A stretch of DNA of 64,000 bases, from contig JAFRWW010000065.1 of the NCBI GenBank assembly GCA_017441585.1, positions 1 through 64,000 on the forward strand, given 5' to 3'. Positions 1-7,395 of the stretch are shown here, piece after piece. The stretch comes from Lachnospiraceae bacterium (GTDB lineage: Bacteria; Bacillota; Clostridia; Lachnospirales; Lachnospiraceae). Every line of letters starts with the position of its first letter. Positions within the stretch are counted from its first letter, which is position 1. A model generated the notes under the pieces. That model saw nothing but the letters and a program-made list of their open reading frames with translations, did no database searches and had not been told where the DNA came from. The translations under genes were made by a program, and so were the position numbers.

Positions 1-1728
1 ACTACCCTTACCGGAATCAGGATCGGGATCGGGATTGGGGTCCGGATCGGGATCGGGATTGGGGTCCGGATCCGGGTCAGGATCAGGGTCAGAAGATTCA
101 TTATTCCAAAGGGGCTTATCCTTCATCACGCCCGTAAGATCATCTTTCTTAGCATAAAGAGCATCCATATCCGTTTCAAGCGAATAATATCCTGTTCCCT
201 TTCCCACATATGAGATGGTGGGATCAGTCTCAAAACTACTGTAATCCATGTTCCTGCTCTCAAACTTACAATTATTATCCACATGAGTATCACGGGATGT
301 GACATAGACTACGGGCTGATCAGACTGAACGCAGTCTTCTGTAAGGGTGTTGTTAAAACTCTTGATCACTCCCGGTGCACTACTATCGATCAAAAACGGA
401 TCGTTACAGCTTAAGAAATAGTTATATTCCGAAAAGATGAAAGCATCCGCCCTGGCATTTTGTGCATAAAATGTCTGGCCCTCATATATATTATTATATA
501 TATGGATGTTTGCGTGTCTCGAAAGAGGACCTCTCGATTCACAGTCCTTATAATAATTATGATGGAAGGTCACGTTAAACTGCAGATTGTTGTTACTGCC
601 GCCGATGAGATGAGTCTTATGACAGCCCTCATAATAATTATAGCAGTTGGTATAAAACTGTCCTCTCTTAAAATCCACTGAACCGTCGCCCTGAGCCTTA
701 TCATCTTCCGCAGGATTCTTAATATCAGGACGATAAAATGAATTACGATGGATCCAGCATCTCTCAACACTGCCGGTCAGATCCGTGCCACTCTGCATTC
801 CTTCCATACCTATGGCATCCTCAGGTGTGTTTATAAAAGTAAGATTTCTGACTTCAAAACTCTTGCCCAGGGAAGGCTTACCGCTTTCACATGAAAAACT
901 TAAGCCCCAGCCATCTATAGTCGCATCATGACCCACTCCCTCCAGAGTGATATCCTTTCCGGATTTCATCGATGCCATATGTCCGTTTTCTCCTCCGCCA
1001 TATACGGACAGACCATCTATGAGTCCGTCCGCCTTTGCGTCAAACTGCCCTTGACTGTAAAGACCCGACTCAGATATAACGCCCACAAACCTTACTGCCA
1101 GAGGTATGTTCTCAGAGGCCAGTTTATTTATGATCCCGTTTTTTGAGTTTAATATATTGCCTATGCCTGTCACCGTGGTATCACCGCAGGTCAGGCTGAC
1201 GCTGTTTTTATTCTCATCTGTGACATAAAGGACTATGGCTTTATCCTTAAGGGTGCCATCCTCCTTATATGCGCCCACTCCCTGTCCGTTATATGCATAG
1301 ATCTGCGCGGATGTGGCATCGGGATTGGTGGTATCATGGGCAAAACCTGAACGGTCATAGGCTTTCACCTCTATACCGCCTTTGGCGTAGGTATTTCCTT
1401 TTGCGTTGACATACAGCGAATATTTGCCCGCAGCCACCCCGGGTATATCTATGCGCACGCCATCAGATGTATCCCTGACCAGATATTTTAGATCTTCTGC
1501 ACCCAGTTCCACACTCTTAGACGCGCCGGCGCCAATATATTTTACGCCCGTCACCTCTTCAGCCTTAATCCCCGGGATCAGGGCTGTGAGGGATTCATAC
1601 CACCCGTAAGCCGTAACCGCACTTTGAGCTTCTTCGGCAAAAGCACTGACCGATGCTCCCGGAACAAAGGTCGAAAAGCACAATACAGTCATCAGGATCG
1701 TAGTTATAAGTTTTTTGGTTTTTTTCAT
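1..1728 (-). CDS. Secreted pectate lyase (polysaccharide lyase family 1-like), partial
   Basis: The frame runs off the left window edge after 576 codons, so the C-terminus is unseen. Residues 1 to about 31 form a signal peptide: basic KKTKK start, hydrophobic core, AFA/EE cleavage site. The middle has the parallel beta-helix pattern of family 1 pectate lyases: WIHRNSFY, QFYTNCYNYYEGCHKTHLIG, VTFHHNYYKDCESRGPLSR and IHIYNNIYEG. By family comparison the Arg of SRGPLSR is the likely catalytic base and the Lys of CHKTH is a substrate contact. It should cleave polygalacturonate by beta-elimination outside the cell. An Asp-Pro rich linker encoded by roughly 24-base repeats follows (about positions 15-87) and probably leads to a binding or anchoring domain outside the window. 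Calcium ligands were not assigned with certainty. Confidence 0.85.
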   Translation of the reverse strand, partial: MKKTKKLITTILMTVLCFSTFVPGASVSAFAEEAQSAVTAYGWYESLTALIPGIKAEEVTGVKYIGAGASKSVELGAEDLKYLVRDTSDGVRIDIPGVAAGKYSLYVNAKGNTYAKGGIEVKAYDRSGFAHDTTNPDATSAQIYAYNGQGVGAYKEDGTLKDKAIVLYVTDENKNSVSLTCGDTTVTGIGNILNSKNGIINKLASENIPLAVRFVGVISESGLYSQGQFDAKADGLIDGLSVYGGGENGHMASMKSGKDITLEGVGHDATIDGWGLSFSCESGKPSLGKSFEVRNLTFINTPEDAIGMEGMQSGTDLTGSVERCWIHRNSFYRPDIKNPAEDDKAQGDGSVDFKRGQFYTNCYNYYEGCHKTHLIGGSNNNLQFNVTFHHNYYKDCESRGPLSRHANIHIYNNIYEGQTFYAQNARADAFIFSEYNYFLSCNDPFLIDSSAPGVIKSFNNTLTEDCVQSDQPVVYVTSRDTHVDNNCKFESRNMDYSSFETDPTISYVGKGTGYYSLETDMDALYAKKDDLTGVMKDKPLWNNESSDPDPDPDPDPNPDPDPDPNPDPDPDSGKGS

Positions 1729-1750
1729 GTCAACCTCCATTTTTACTCAG

Positions 1751-1791
1751 TGTCATTAACTTAAGCCGAACACTATGCCCGGGTCAATGAC
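1751..1791. repeat. Truncated remnant of the 130-bp MITE-like element
   Basis: The stretch begins with the element's left end, TGTCATTAACTTAAGCC, then a few matching bases (GAACACT against GACACT), and jumps to a decayed right end (GTCAATGACG). The roughly 85-base middle of the full copies at 5147, 24361 and 29105 is missing. It lies in the 72-bp gap between the sensor kinase stop and the pectate lyase start, so it may sit in the lyase leader region. It looks like an internal-deletion derivative. Confidence 0.5.
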
Positions 1792-1800
1792 GTTGCCAAT

Positions 1801-3924
1801 TTACTGCGTTTCCTTTAAGATATCACCGATCTGTGAGAACAAAAGCGCACCGCATATGCCCTCGCTGCCGGGATCCAGTCTCTTATATTCTTTATACGAA
1901 TAAACAGGGATCAGTTTTGCCCTTCTGTAGGAATGATTCAGATAAGCCCTCATCCTGTTTAATATATCCTCAGCCACAAACACTATATCCACCTCGTCGT
2001 CCGCCACAAAATTCATGCTTTCCACCTTATCCTTCACCATGGTCTCACAGCGAAGTCCCAGTTCCTTGAGCACATTTTCCATAGCCTGAGCCTTGCGCAC
2101 GTCATCCGTAATGATGAGCGCATTAAGGTCATAATCCCCATAAGGCACGATGGCTTCTTCCGAGTCGGCCCGCAGCTTCACGCTGAAGAAAAAGGTGGTA
2201 CCACTGCCAAGAGTACTCTGCAGTTTGATCTCGCCGCCCATCATTTTTACCAGCTGGGCACAAAGTGAAAGCGACAGACTCGAGCCTCCCGAGCCATCCT
2301 CATCCCCTTCTATGCCAAAGATATGATCCATATCCTGCGCTCTCATGCCCCTGCCGGTATCCGACACCGTAAAATGCAGTGTCACTTCCCCGAATTCTAT
2401 CACACTTTTCAGGGTAAGGGTAATATATCCCTCCGGTGTATACCTGATGGCATTTGACATGATGATAGTCATTATCTGCTTAAGGCGCACCCCATCTCCA
2501 ATGACACGTCTGGGTATGAGCGGGGAAATGCCCGTCAGCAGAGTCTGCCTGCCATCGCCGATCCTATCGCTCATATCGGAAATGACTTCCAGTATCAGAT
2601 CTTCCAGATCAAAGGGTCTTAGCTGTATAGTGAAATCATCTGACTCGATTCTGGCGATATCCAGCAGTTCATCCAAAGTATCCAGCAGATGGATATTTTT
2701 CTGTCGTATCGCTTCCGCTTCATTGGATCTGTCCGCATTGCCCCCGGCAAGCATGTCTGCCTTCACCGAATTTAAATATGAAACAGTATCCAGGATCGGG
2801 CCTCTCATATCCTCGCGGATGCGGCACAAAAAAGACTTCTTCGCATGGGAGAATACTTCACTCCTGTGTGCATGGTACAAAGCTTCCGACTTAAGCTGCT
2901 CTATTCCTGTCTTATCATTGATGATGCATATAAGGCAAAGAGGATCATTATATGCATCAAAGACAGGAGACATGACCATATCACAGATGAAGCCGGTCTT
3001 TTTGATCTTTGCCCCGACCTCTATACGTTCAGACAGATTGTAGATATCAGTATATATCTGCTCGGCCCCGCCGTCATTCAGATATGTAACATAATCGTTT
3101 ACATACGCGCCCTTAAGCTTATCGGCGCTTATAGCCAGATAAGTGCAGGCGTTATCATTAAAATCCATTATACACAGTTTTTCATTCAGGATGAGCACCG
3201 GATTGGCTATGGTCCTGAATATGTACTTTGACGAGCCCGAAGTGGCCAGCACAGTGGAATTATACTGCTTAAGCATCCGGTAATATACCTGGGTAAAAAG
3301 CAGAGTGGAAATGGCCGATGAAGGAAACGCATGCCCTCCCAGCATGGGAATGCCCACGTCAAAAACCGTGCCCAGCACAATGATGCAGCTGGTGATTATT
3401 ATGGTCCTGGCGATCATCCTCTCCCTGGTATAGCCTGCCTTTTGCCTGAGCCTGATGCCCATGTAAAAACAAGCCAGAAACAGTGTGCCCAGATAAAACA
3501 GCTGCACATATCTGCCGATCCAGGGATTTGACATATAGGACCTGCCGTAAGCCGTCTTTACAAAGGTAACGCTCTGGGGCATGGCTATAAGGATCAGGCT
3601 CATGATGCCTATCGATATCATATAAGCATTGAAAGCCTTCTGATATCTGAACTTAACGCCGCTTATCACCTGTACAAAAACCATGATAAAAAAACAGCAT
3701 ACAAAAACACCCAGAAGAGCAATGGCCCTGAATATATAGGCATACATATCACTGTGTGCCATATACATAAAGGCATATCCCATACACCAGACCATGGAAG
3801 TGATACACATTCCGAAGAAAATACGGTTTATATGATTTTCCTTATCATCGGCAAGGGATGTGGCTCCCACCGACATATTTATAACTCCTATTATAAGGAG
3901 TACAATGCTTATCCAGGTGTTCAT
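1801..3924 (-). CDS. Seven-TM sensor histidine kinase homologue with degenerate catalytic sites (probable pseudokinase)
   Basis: 707 residues. About 1-220 form seven hydrophobic helices like the 7TM N-terminus of some Gram-positive sensor kinases. About 235-345 is a PAS-like segment, 355-440 the dimerisation helices, 455-580 an HATPase fold and 595-707 a receiver-like domain. The H-box reads FLCRIREDMRGP, so Glu371 stands where the phospho-accepting His should be. The N box (SNAIRY, Asn491) and G1 box (DTGRGM) are kept, but G2 reads GSSLSL instead of GTGLGL. In the receiver, DIVFVA places Ala651 at the phospho-Asp position. It therefore looks unable to autophosphorylate by the normal route and may act as a ligand-binding scaffold or partner. 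It is divergent from the DUF1294/LytTR pair. ATG at 3924 has GGAG 6 bases upstream. Confidence 0.8.
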   Translation of the reverse strand: MNTWISIVLLIIGVINMSVGATSLADDKENHINRIFFGMCITSMVWCMGYAFMYMAHSDMYAYIFRAIALLGVFVCCFFIMVFVQVISGVKFRYQKAFNAYMISIGIMSLILIAMPQSVTFVKTAYGRSYMSNPWIGRYVQLFYLGTLFLACFYMGIRLRQKAGYTRERMIARTIIITSCIIVLGTVFDVGIPMLGGHAFPSSAISTLLFTQVYYRMLKQYNSTVLATSGSSKYIFRTIANPVLILNEKLCIMDFNDNACTYLAISADKLKGAYVNDYVTYLNDGGAEQIYTDIYNLSERIEVGAKIKKTGFICDMVMSPVFDAYNDPLCLICIINDKTGIEQLKSEALYHAHRSEVFSHAKKSFLCRIREDMRGPILDTVSYLNSVKADMLAGGNADRSNEAEAIRQKNIHLLDTLDELLDIARIESDDFTIQLRPFDLEDLILEVISDMSDRIGDGRQTLLTGISPLIPRRVIGDGVRLKQIMTIIMSNAIRYTPEGYITLTLKSVIEFGEVTLHFTVSDTGRGMRAQDMDHIFGIEGDEDGSGGSSLSLSLCAQLVKMMGGEIKLQSTLGSGTTFFFSVKLRADSEEAIVPYGDYDLNALIITDDVRKAQAMENVLKELGLRCETMVKDKVESMNFVADDEVDIVFVAEDILNRMRAYLNHSYRRAKLIPVYSYKEYKRLDPGSEGICGALLFSQIGDILKETQ

Positions 3925-3986
3925 AAAGGTCTCCGAAGGAAAAACCGATTCAAAACATACAGAATCATTATATCATAAATAATCTT

Positions 3987-4016
3987 TTATAAAAAGTGTG
4001 ATTATGTTATTATAAT
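3987..4016 (+). promoter_or_regulatory. Possible sigma-A promoter for the DUF1294/LytTR pair
   Basis: A perfect TATAAT lies at 4011-4016 in the AT-rich divergent gap (3925-4089) between the sensor kinase and the DUF1294 gene. The -35 region is poor (TTATAA-like at 3987-3992), so only the -10 is well supported. Placement is from sequence alone. Confidence 0.35.
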
Positions 4017-4089
4017 GAACAGACAGAGCACTTATCAAAGACCTGACAGCTTTGGATGACACTGATACAGAGGTGATATAAAAGCGACC

Positions 4090-4398
4090 ATGAAGCTTTC
4101 AACCATTTTGTATATAGCAGCGGCTGTATATATACTCGTAATAAACATAATCGGCTTTACCATTATGGGCCTGGACAAACAAAAAGCCCGTAACATGGCC
4201 TGGAGGATACCGGAGGCTGACCTTTTTGTCACCGCCCTTTTAGGCGGCAGCATAGGGTCGCTCATCGGCATGTTCTTTTTTCATCATAAAACCAAGCACC
4301 TTTCGTTTCTCATCGGAATGCCCTTGATACTCCTAATTCAGATAGGCCTGGTGCTCTGGTTTTTGTTTAAGTCGCCATTCACCTTACTGATCATTTAA
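4090..4398 (+). CDS. DUF1294 family small membrane protein
   Basis: 102 residues with three predicted membrane helices (about 5-25, 54-73 and 76-98). The family signature is visible: GLDKQKARNMAWRIPE followed by ALLGGSIGSLIGMFFFHHKT and a second hydrophobic run. DUF1294 proteins are common in bacteria but have no established function. A GAGGTGA sequence lies about 14 bases before the ATG, rather far for a ribosome site. The LytTR regulator starts 20 bases after the stop, so the two are probably co-transcribed. Confidence 0.75.
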   Translation: MKLSTILYIAAAVYILVINIIGFTIMGLDKQKARNMAWRIPEADLFVTALLGGSIGSLIGMFFFHHKTKHLSFLIGMPLILLIQIGLVLWFLFKSPFTLLII

Positions 4399-4418
4399 AG
4401 ATTATGGAGGGATGAGCC

Positions 4419-5144
4419 ATGACCTTCAATACAGCAGTTTTTGATACACATCCCGGAGACCGCCGCCAGCTGGAGCGTATCTTTGCAAAGGAGACGGATA
4501 TCCGCAAGCACAAGGGAGAACTGGTATCCTGCGAAACCTTCGGCAGCACTCAGTCCATGCTCGTCTCTCCCATGAAATATGATCTGTTCATCGTGGACGC
4601 CACCGACAAGGATGATCCCGAAAGCTACACGGTCAACCTTGAAATAGCAAAAGAGATAAGACGTGCCGGGGTTAAGGATACCCCTATCGCTCTTTTGTTC
4701 CGCGAAGAAGTCAATATGCCGCCATCCTGCGACATTCCCGGTGTCACCCTCTATCACAAGCCCGTAGTCAGCGCCTATATCAGAGAGCTCATCGACACTG
4801 TCATGGGCAAAAAAAGCGGCCTGCCATCCCATTATGAGATCAGGGGACAGGAAGAGACCTGGTATCTGCACATAGACGAGATACTCTACGCCATAGCAGA
4901 TACTCCCTACACTGATGTATACATGACCGAGGGACGCATGGCTCACACTCTGGAAGATTTACCCGTCACCGCGGCCTATATGAAAAAAGAAACCCATGTG
5001 GTAAGACTGGGGAAGCGGTACATCATTAATACGCACCATATTAAAAAAGTGGGGAATATACACGTCATCATGGATGACGGTCGAAAGATAAATCTAACGC
5101 CTGTAGATATAATGATAATCAGAAAGAGAATGAAAGATACTTAG
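4419..5144 (+). CDS. LytTR-family response regulator
   Basis: 241 residues: an N-terminal CheY-like receiver (about 1-125) and a C-terminal LytTR DNA-binding domain (about 140-238). The receiver keeps an acidic pair (Asp9, Asp14) and the phospho-acceptor in YDLFIVDATD (Asp60). The C-terminal half shows the LytTR pattern: HIDEILYAIADTPYTDVYM, HVVRLGKRYIINTHHIKKV and a final strand-helix. Such proteins bind direct repeats upstream of target promoters. It has GGAGG 8 bases before the ATG. The divergent sensor kinase looks inactive as a phosphodonor, so the true cognate kinase is uncertain. The gene ends in TAG and a MITE copy begins three bases later. Confidence 0.85.
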   Translation: MTFNTAVFDTHPGDRRQLERIFAKETDIRKHKGELVSCETFGSTQSMLVSPMKYDLFIVDATDKDDPESYTVNLEIAKEIRRAGVKDTPIALLFREEVNMPPSCDIPGVTLYHKPVVSAYIRELIDTVMGKKSGLPSHYEIRGQEETWYLHIDEILYAIADTPYTDVYMTEGRMAHTLEDLPVTAAYMKKETHVVRLGKRYIINTHHIKKVGNIHVIMDDGRKINLTPVDIMIIRKRMKDT

Positions 5145-5146
5145 AA

Positions 5147-5279
5147 ATGTCATTAACTTAAGCCCGACACTTTGCCTGCAACGGCGACAGACTTTTACGC
5201 TCAGACAGAAAATCAACTCGCTTCAAAGTCTGTCTGCCTGCGCGGGATATACCTTATACAAAACTTAAGTTAATGACAT
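5147..5279. mobile_element. MITE-like element, copy 1 (133 bp)
   Basis: Non-coding element bounded by perfect terminal inverted repeats, ATGTCATTAACTTAA at the left and TTAAGTTAATGACAT at the right. The interior carries a second inverted repeat (CAGACTTT / AAAGTCTG) around TCAGACAGAAAATCAACTCG. Copies in the same orientation lie at 24361-24490 and 29105-29235. It fills most of the gap between the LytTR gene and the 3' end of trmD, two genes that converge here, so the folded element could also serve as a shared transcription stop. No transposase is encoded. Confidence 0.75.
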
Positions 5280-5296
5280 TGAGATTCTTCGTCGTT

Positions 5297-6073
5297 TCAC
5301 TCCTCAGAATTGCAATCTAGTTCGTTGATAAAATTTGTCACCACCCTGCGCCTGGGCTTAAGGGACTCTTCTTCTTTTATAATCTTATCCCTGTATTTTT
5401 CATACAGATCCGGGCGGTGGAGCCTGGTCTCTTTTATGGCTTCAAAGAGCCTGTACTCTTCTATCTTTTTATGATCTCCCGACAAAAGGATATCGGGCAC
5501 CTTTTTATCATGCCAGATCTCAGGTCTGGTATACTGGGGGTACTCCAGCAGATCATCAGAGAAGCTCTCATCGCAGGGAGACTCCTCATTTCCCAGTACT
5601 CCGGGGATGAGACGGGATATGGCATCTATCATGACCATCACGGGAAGTTCTCCCCCGGTGAGGATATAATCGCCTATGGATATGCGATCCGTCACTATCT
5701 CATCTATGACTCTCTGATCGATACCCTCATAATGTCCGCAGACAAATACCAGTTCGCCGGCCTCGGACAGTTCCCTTGCCATTTTCTGGTTAAAGGTCAC
5801 TCCCTTGGGATCTGCGTAGATGACCCTGGCCTTTTCCCTATCCTTTAAGCCAAGTGCCTCATAGGCATCGTACACCGGAGCGCATCTCATCAGCATGCCG
5901 GCCCCGCCGCCGTAGGTATAATCATCCACGGAGCCATGCTTGTTTCCGGAATAATCACGGATGTTCACGGCATTGACAGTTATGAGATTATCAGCCTTTG
6001 CTCTCTTCAGTATGCTGTTGTCAAGCCCCTGCTCCACCATTTCGGGGAAAAGGGTCAGAATATGAAAATCCAT
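5297..6073 (-). CDS. trmD: tRNA (guanine-N1)-methyltransferase TrmD
   Basis: 258 residues, close to the usual 240-255. TrmD methylates G37 N1 of tRNAs reading CNN codons, using S-adenosylmethionine, and prevents +1 frameshifting. Family signatures are present: FHILTLFPEMV at the N-terminus, GAGMLMRCAPVYDA, the SAM-knot region with FVCGHYEGIDQRV and SIGDYILTGGELPV, and LLEYPQYTRPEIW. It is last in the rpsP-khpA-rimM-trmD block. In most Firmicutes rplS follows; here only a MITE copy and the convergent LytTR gene do. An AGGA box lies 8 bases before the ATG. Confidence 0.97.
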   Translation of the reverse strand: MDFHILTLFPEMVEQGLDNSILKRAKADNLITVNAVNIRDYSGNKHGSVDDYTYGGGAGMLMRCAPVYDAYEALGLKDREKARVIYADPKGVTFNQKMARELSEAGELVFVCGHYEGIDQRVIDEIVTDRISIGDYILTGGELPVMVMIDAISRLIPGVLGNEESPCDESFSDDLLEYPQYTRPEIWHDKKVPDILLSGDHKKIEEYRLFEAIKETRLHRPDLYEKYRDKIIKEEESLKPRRRVVTNFINELDCNSEE

Positions 6074-6151
6074 TAAATCTGTCCTGTTCCTTTATTAAAG
6101 ATCAAATGCCTTCGTTAACATATATATATATTTGACATTTCCACGCATCGC

Positions 6152-6703
6152 TCATACATCGATAAGACCCTTCATCAGATTCATCCTGATCACGCCTTTG
6201 GCCATATCCACTTCCTCGATACATTCATGTATGGCGGGAGCATAAAATTTATCTCCCTTCGGCTTTTGGCCCTCATATAAAAAAGCCTCATCATAGGTGA
6301 TCTCATACACGTCATTGGCTCCTGTGGATAAAACATCGGTAAGCGCCCCTACTTTCCTACCATCCTTTGAATCCACGACAGTCATTCCGATAAGGTCAAA
6401 AATAAAATATTCATCCTTACCCGGCCTTCTGGCGTCCTCCTTCTTTATGAGGATATTCCACTTGCGCATGAGCTCGGCGGCATTCCTGTCGGTTATGTCC
6501 TTAAAGGAAAGGATCACCATATTCTTAAAGAATTTAACCGATGCCAGTTCATGTTCGGTGATCTCTTTTCCCGTATCCAGATACACCTTCTTTATTTTCT
6601 TAAAATATTTGGGGTCATCCGTGGTGGGAAAGACCTTCACCTCACCTCTGACTCCATGGGGCGTGGTGATGACACCCACCCTTATAAGATCATCTCTGTC
6701 CAT
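6152..6703 (-). CDS. rimM: Ribosome maturation factor RimM
   Basis: 183 residues, slightly longer than the typical 165-175. RimM binds S19 and assists maturation of the 30S head. The N-terminal RimM barrel has the standard VGVITTPHGVRGEVKV start; the C-terminal PRC-barrel part includes YFIFDLIGMTVVDSKDGRKVG and FYAPAIHECIEEVDM. It lies between khpA and trmD as in B. subtilis. The ribosome site is weak (AGAGTGA). A terminator-like hairpin precedes the gene, so some messages may end before rimM. Confidence 0.96.
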   Translation of the reverse strand: MDRDDLIRVGVITTPHGVRGEVKVFPTTDDPKYFKKIKKVYLDTGKEITEHELASVKFFKNMVILSFKDITDRNAAELMRKWNILIKKEDARRPGKDEYFIFDLIGMTVVDSKDGRKVGALTDVLSTGANDVYEITYDEAFLYEGQKPKGDKFYAPAIHECIEEVDMAKGVIRMNLMKGLIDV

Positions 6704-6739
6704 ATATCACTCTTTTTCTACCGGAAGATTTTCTCTTTC

Positions 6740-6775
6740 AACAACAAAACCTCCGGAAGAATATCCTTCCGGAGG
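6740..6775 (-). terminator. Intrinsic terminator or attenuator between khpA and rimM
   Basis: On the minus strand a perfect 10-bp stem, CCTCCGGAAG / CTTCCGGAGG, with a 6-base loop is followed by TTTTGTTGTT. It lies downstream of khpA and just upstream of rimM. Because rimM and trmD continue on the same strand without an obvious new promoter, partial termination is more likely than a full stop. Confidence 0.65.
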
Positions 6776-6797
6776 CCGATTTCAATTTCTGTGAAGA

Positions 6798-7037
6798 TCA
6801 GGCATCCTCCTGCATGATGCTCACATTTACTCTCCTGTCATCCCTGGTGGCTGCAGCCTTCACCACGGCTCTTATAGCCTTGGCGATGCGTCCCTGCTTG
6901 CCTATCACCTTACCCATATCGGAAGGTGCCACCTGAAGATCCACCTGGGTGGCATCTCCATCCGTAGTTTCGGTAACCACTACTTCTTCAGGATGTTCCA
7001 CGAGAGCCTTTGCCATTACCTCAACGAGTTCTTTCAT
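6798..7037 (-). CDS. khpA: KhpA-type KH-domain RNA-binding protein
   Basis: 79 residues, a single type II KH domain. The GXXG loop is VIGKQGRIAKAIR, and the strand with VDLQVAPSDMGKVIG and the closing helix fit the family. KhpA (YlqC) partners KhpB (Jag/EloR) as a global RNA binder affecting cell division and elongation in Gram-positives. It follows rpsP at a 25-base gap, as in B. subtilis. An AGAGGT box lies about 8 bases upstream. Confidence 0.93.
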   Translation of the reverse strand: MKELVEVMAKALVEHPEEVVVTETTDGDATQVDLQVAPSDMGKVIGKQGRIAKAIRAVVKAAATRDDRRVNVSIMQEDA

Positions 7038-7062
7038 ATGTCAAACCTCTCAAATTTGTGAA

Positions 7063-7305
7063 TCAGTTAATTCCGGCGACCTTGAAAAGCTTTGCTACTA
7101 CCTCTGTGGGCTGAGCACCGTTCTCAAGCCACTTCTTAGCCTTCTCTTCGTCGATCTTGAACTCTGAAGGATCGGTATTGGGATTGTAGGTTCCGATCTC
7201 ATCGATGAAACGTCCGTCCCTGGGGCTTCTTGAATCTGCTACTATTACTCTGTACAGGGGATTCTTCTTATATCCCATTCTGCGAAGTCTGATCTTTACT
7301 GCCAT
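7063..7305 (-). CDS. rpsP: 30S ribosomal protein S16
   Basis: 80 residues from the [16 protein letters not shown] start, the universal S16 N-terminus. This ATG has AAGGAG 8 bases upstream; an in-frame ATG six codons earlier (7323) has no ribosome site and is rejected. The core [20 protein letters not shown] is strongly conserved. S16 is an early-binding 30S assembly protein. A strong sigma-A promoter lies 46 bases upstream of the start, between ffh and rpsP. Confidence 0.97.
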   Translation of the reverse strand: MAVKIRLRRMGYKKNPLYRVIVADSRSPRDGRFIDEIGTYNPNTDPSEFKIDEEKAKKWLENGAQPTEVVAKLFKVAGIN

Positions 7306-7350
7306 GATAATTCTCCTTATCAAAAAAAGTTTTCTTACACAACGAATGAT

Positions 7351-7379
7351 ATATTATCAAACCCGTCAGGGTTTGTCAA
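7351..7379 (-). promoter_or_regulatory. Strong sigma-A promoter for rpsP-khpA-rimM-trmD
   Basis: On the minus strand TTGACA (7374-7379), a 17-base spacer and TAATAT (7351-7356). The spacer is an inverted repeat, CAAACCC / GGGTTTG. A second inverted repeat, TGTCAAG / CTTGACA (7374-7395), overlaps the -35 box. Either dyad could be an operator. A transcription start about 7 bases after the -10 would give a leader of roughly 40 bases. Confidence 0.8.
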
Positions 7380-7395
7380 GTACTTTTTCTTGACA

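Noticed and set aside
2345..3043. Plus-strand open frame of 232 codons opposite the sensor kinase
   Set aside because: Shadow of the kinase gene; Ser/Arg/Leu-rich composition with no domain.
1801..3924. Decayed pseudogene for the sensor kinase
   Set aside because: The 707-codon frame is intact with well-conserved fold positions; the lost residues are confined to catalytic points, which suits a pseudokinase better than decay.
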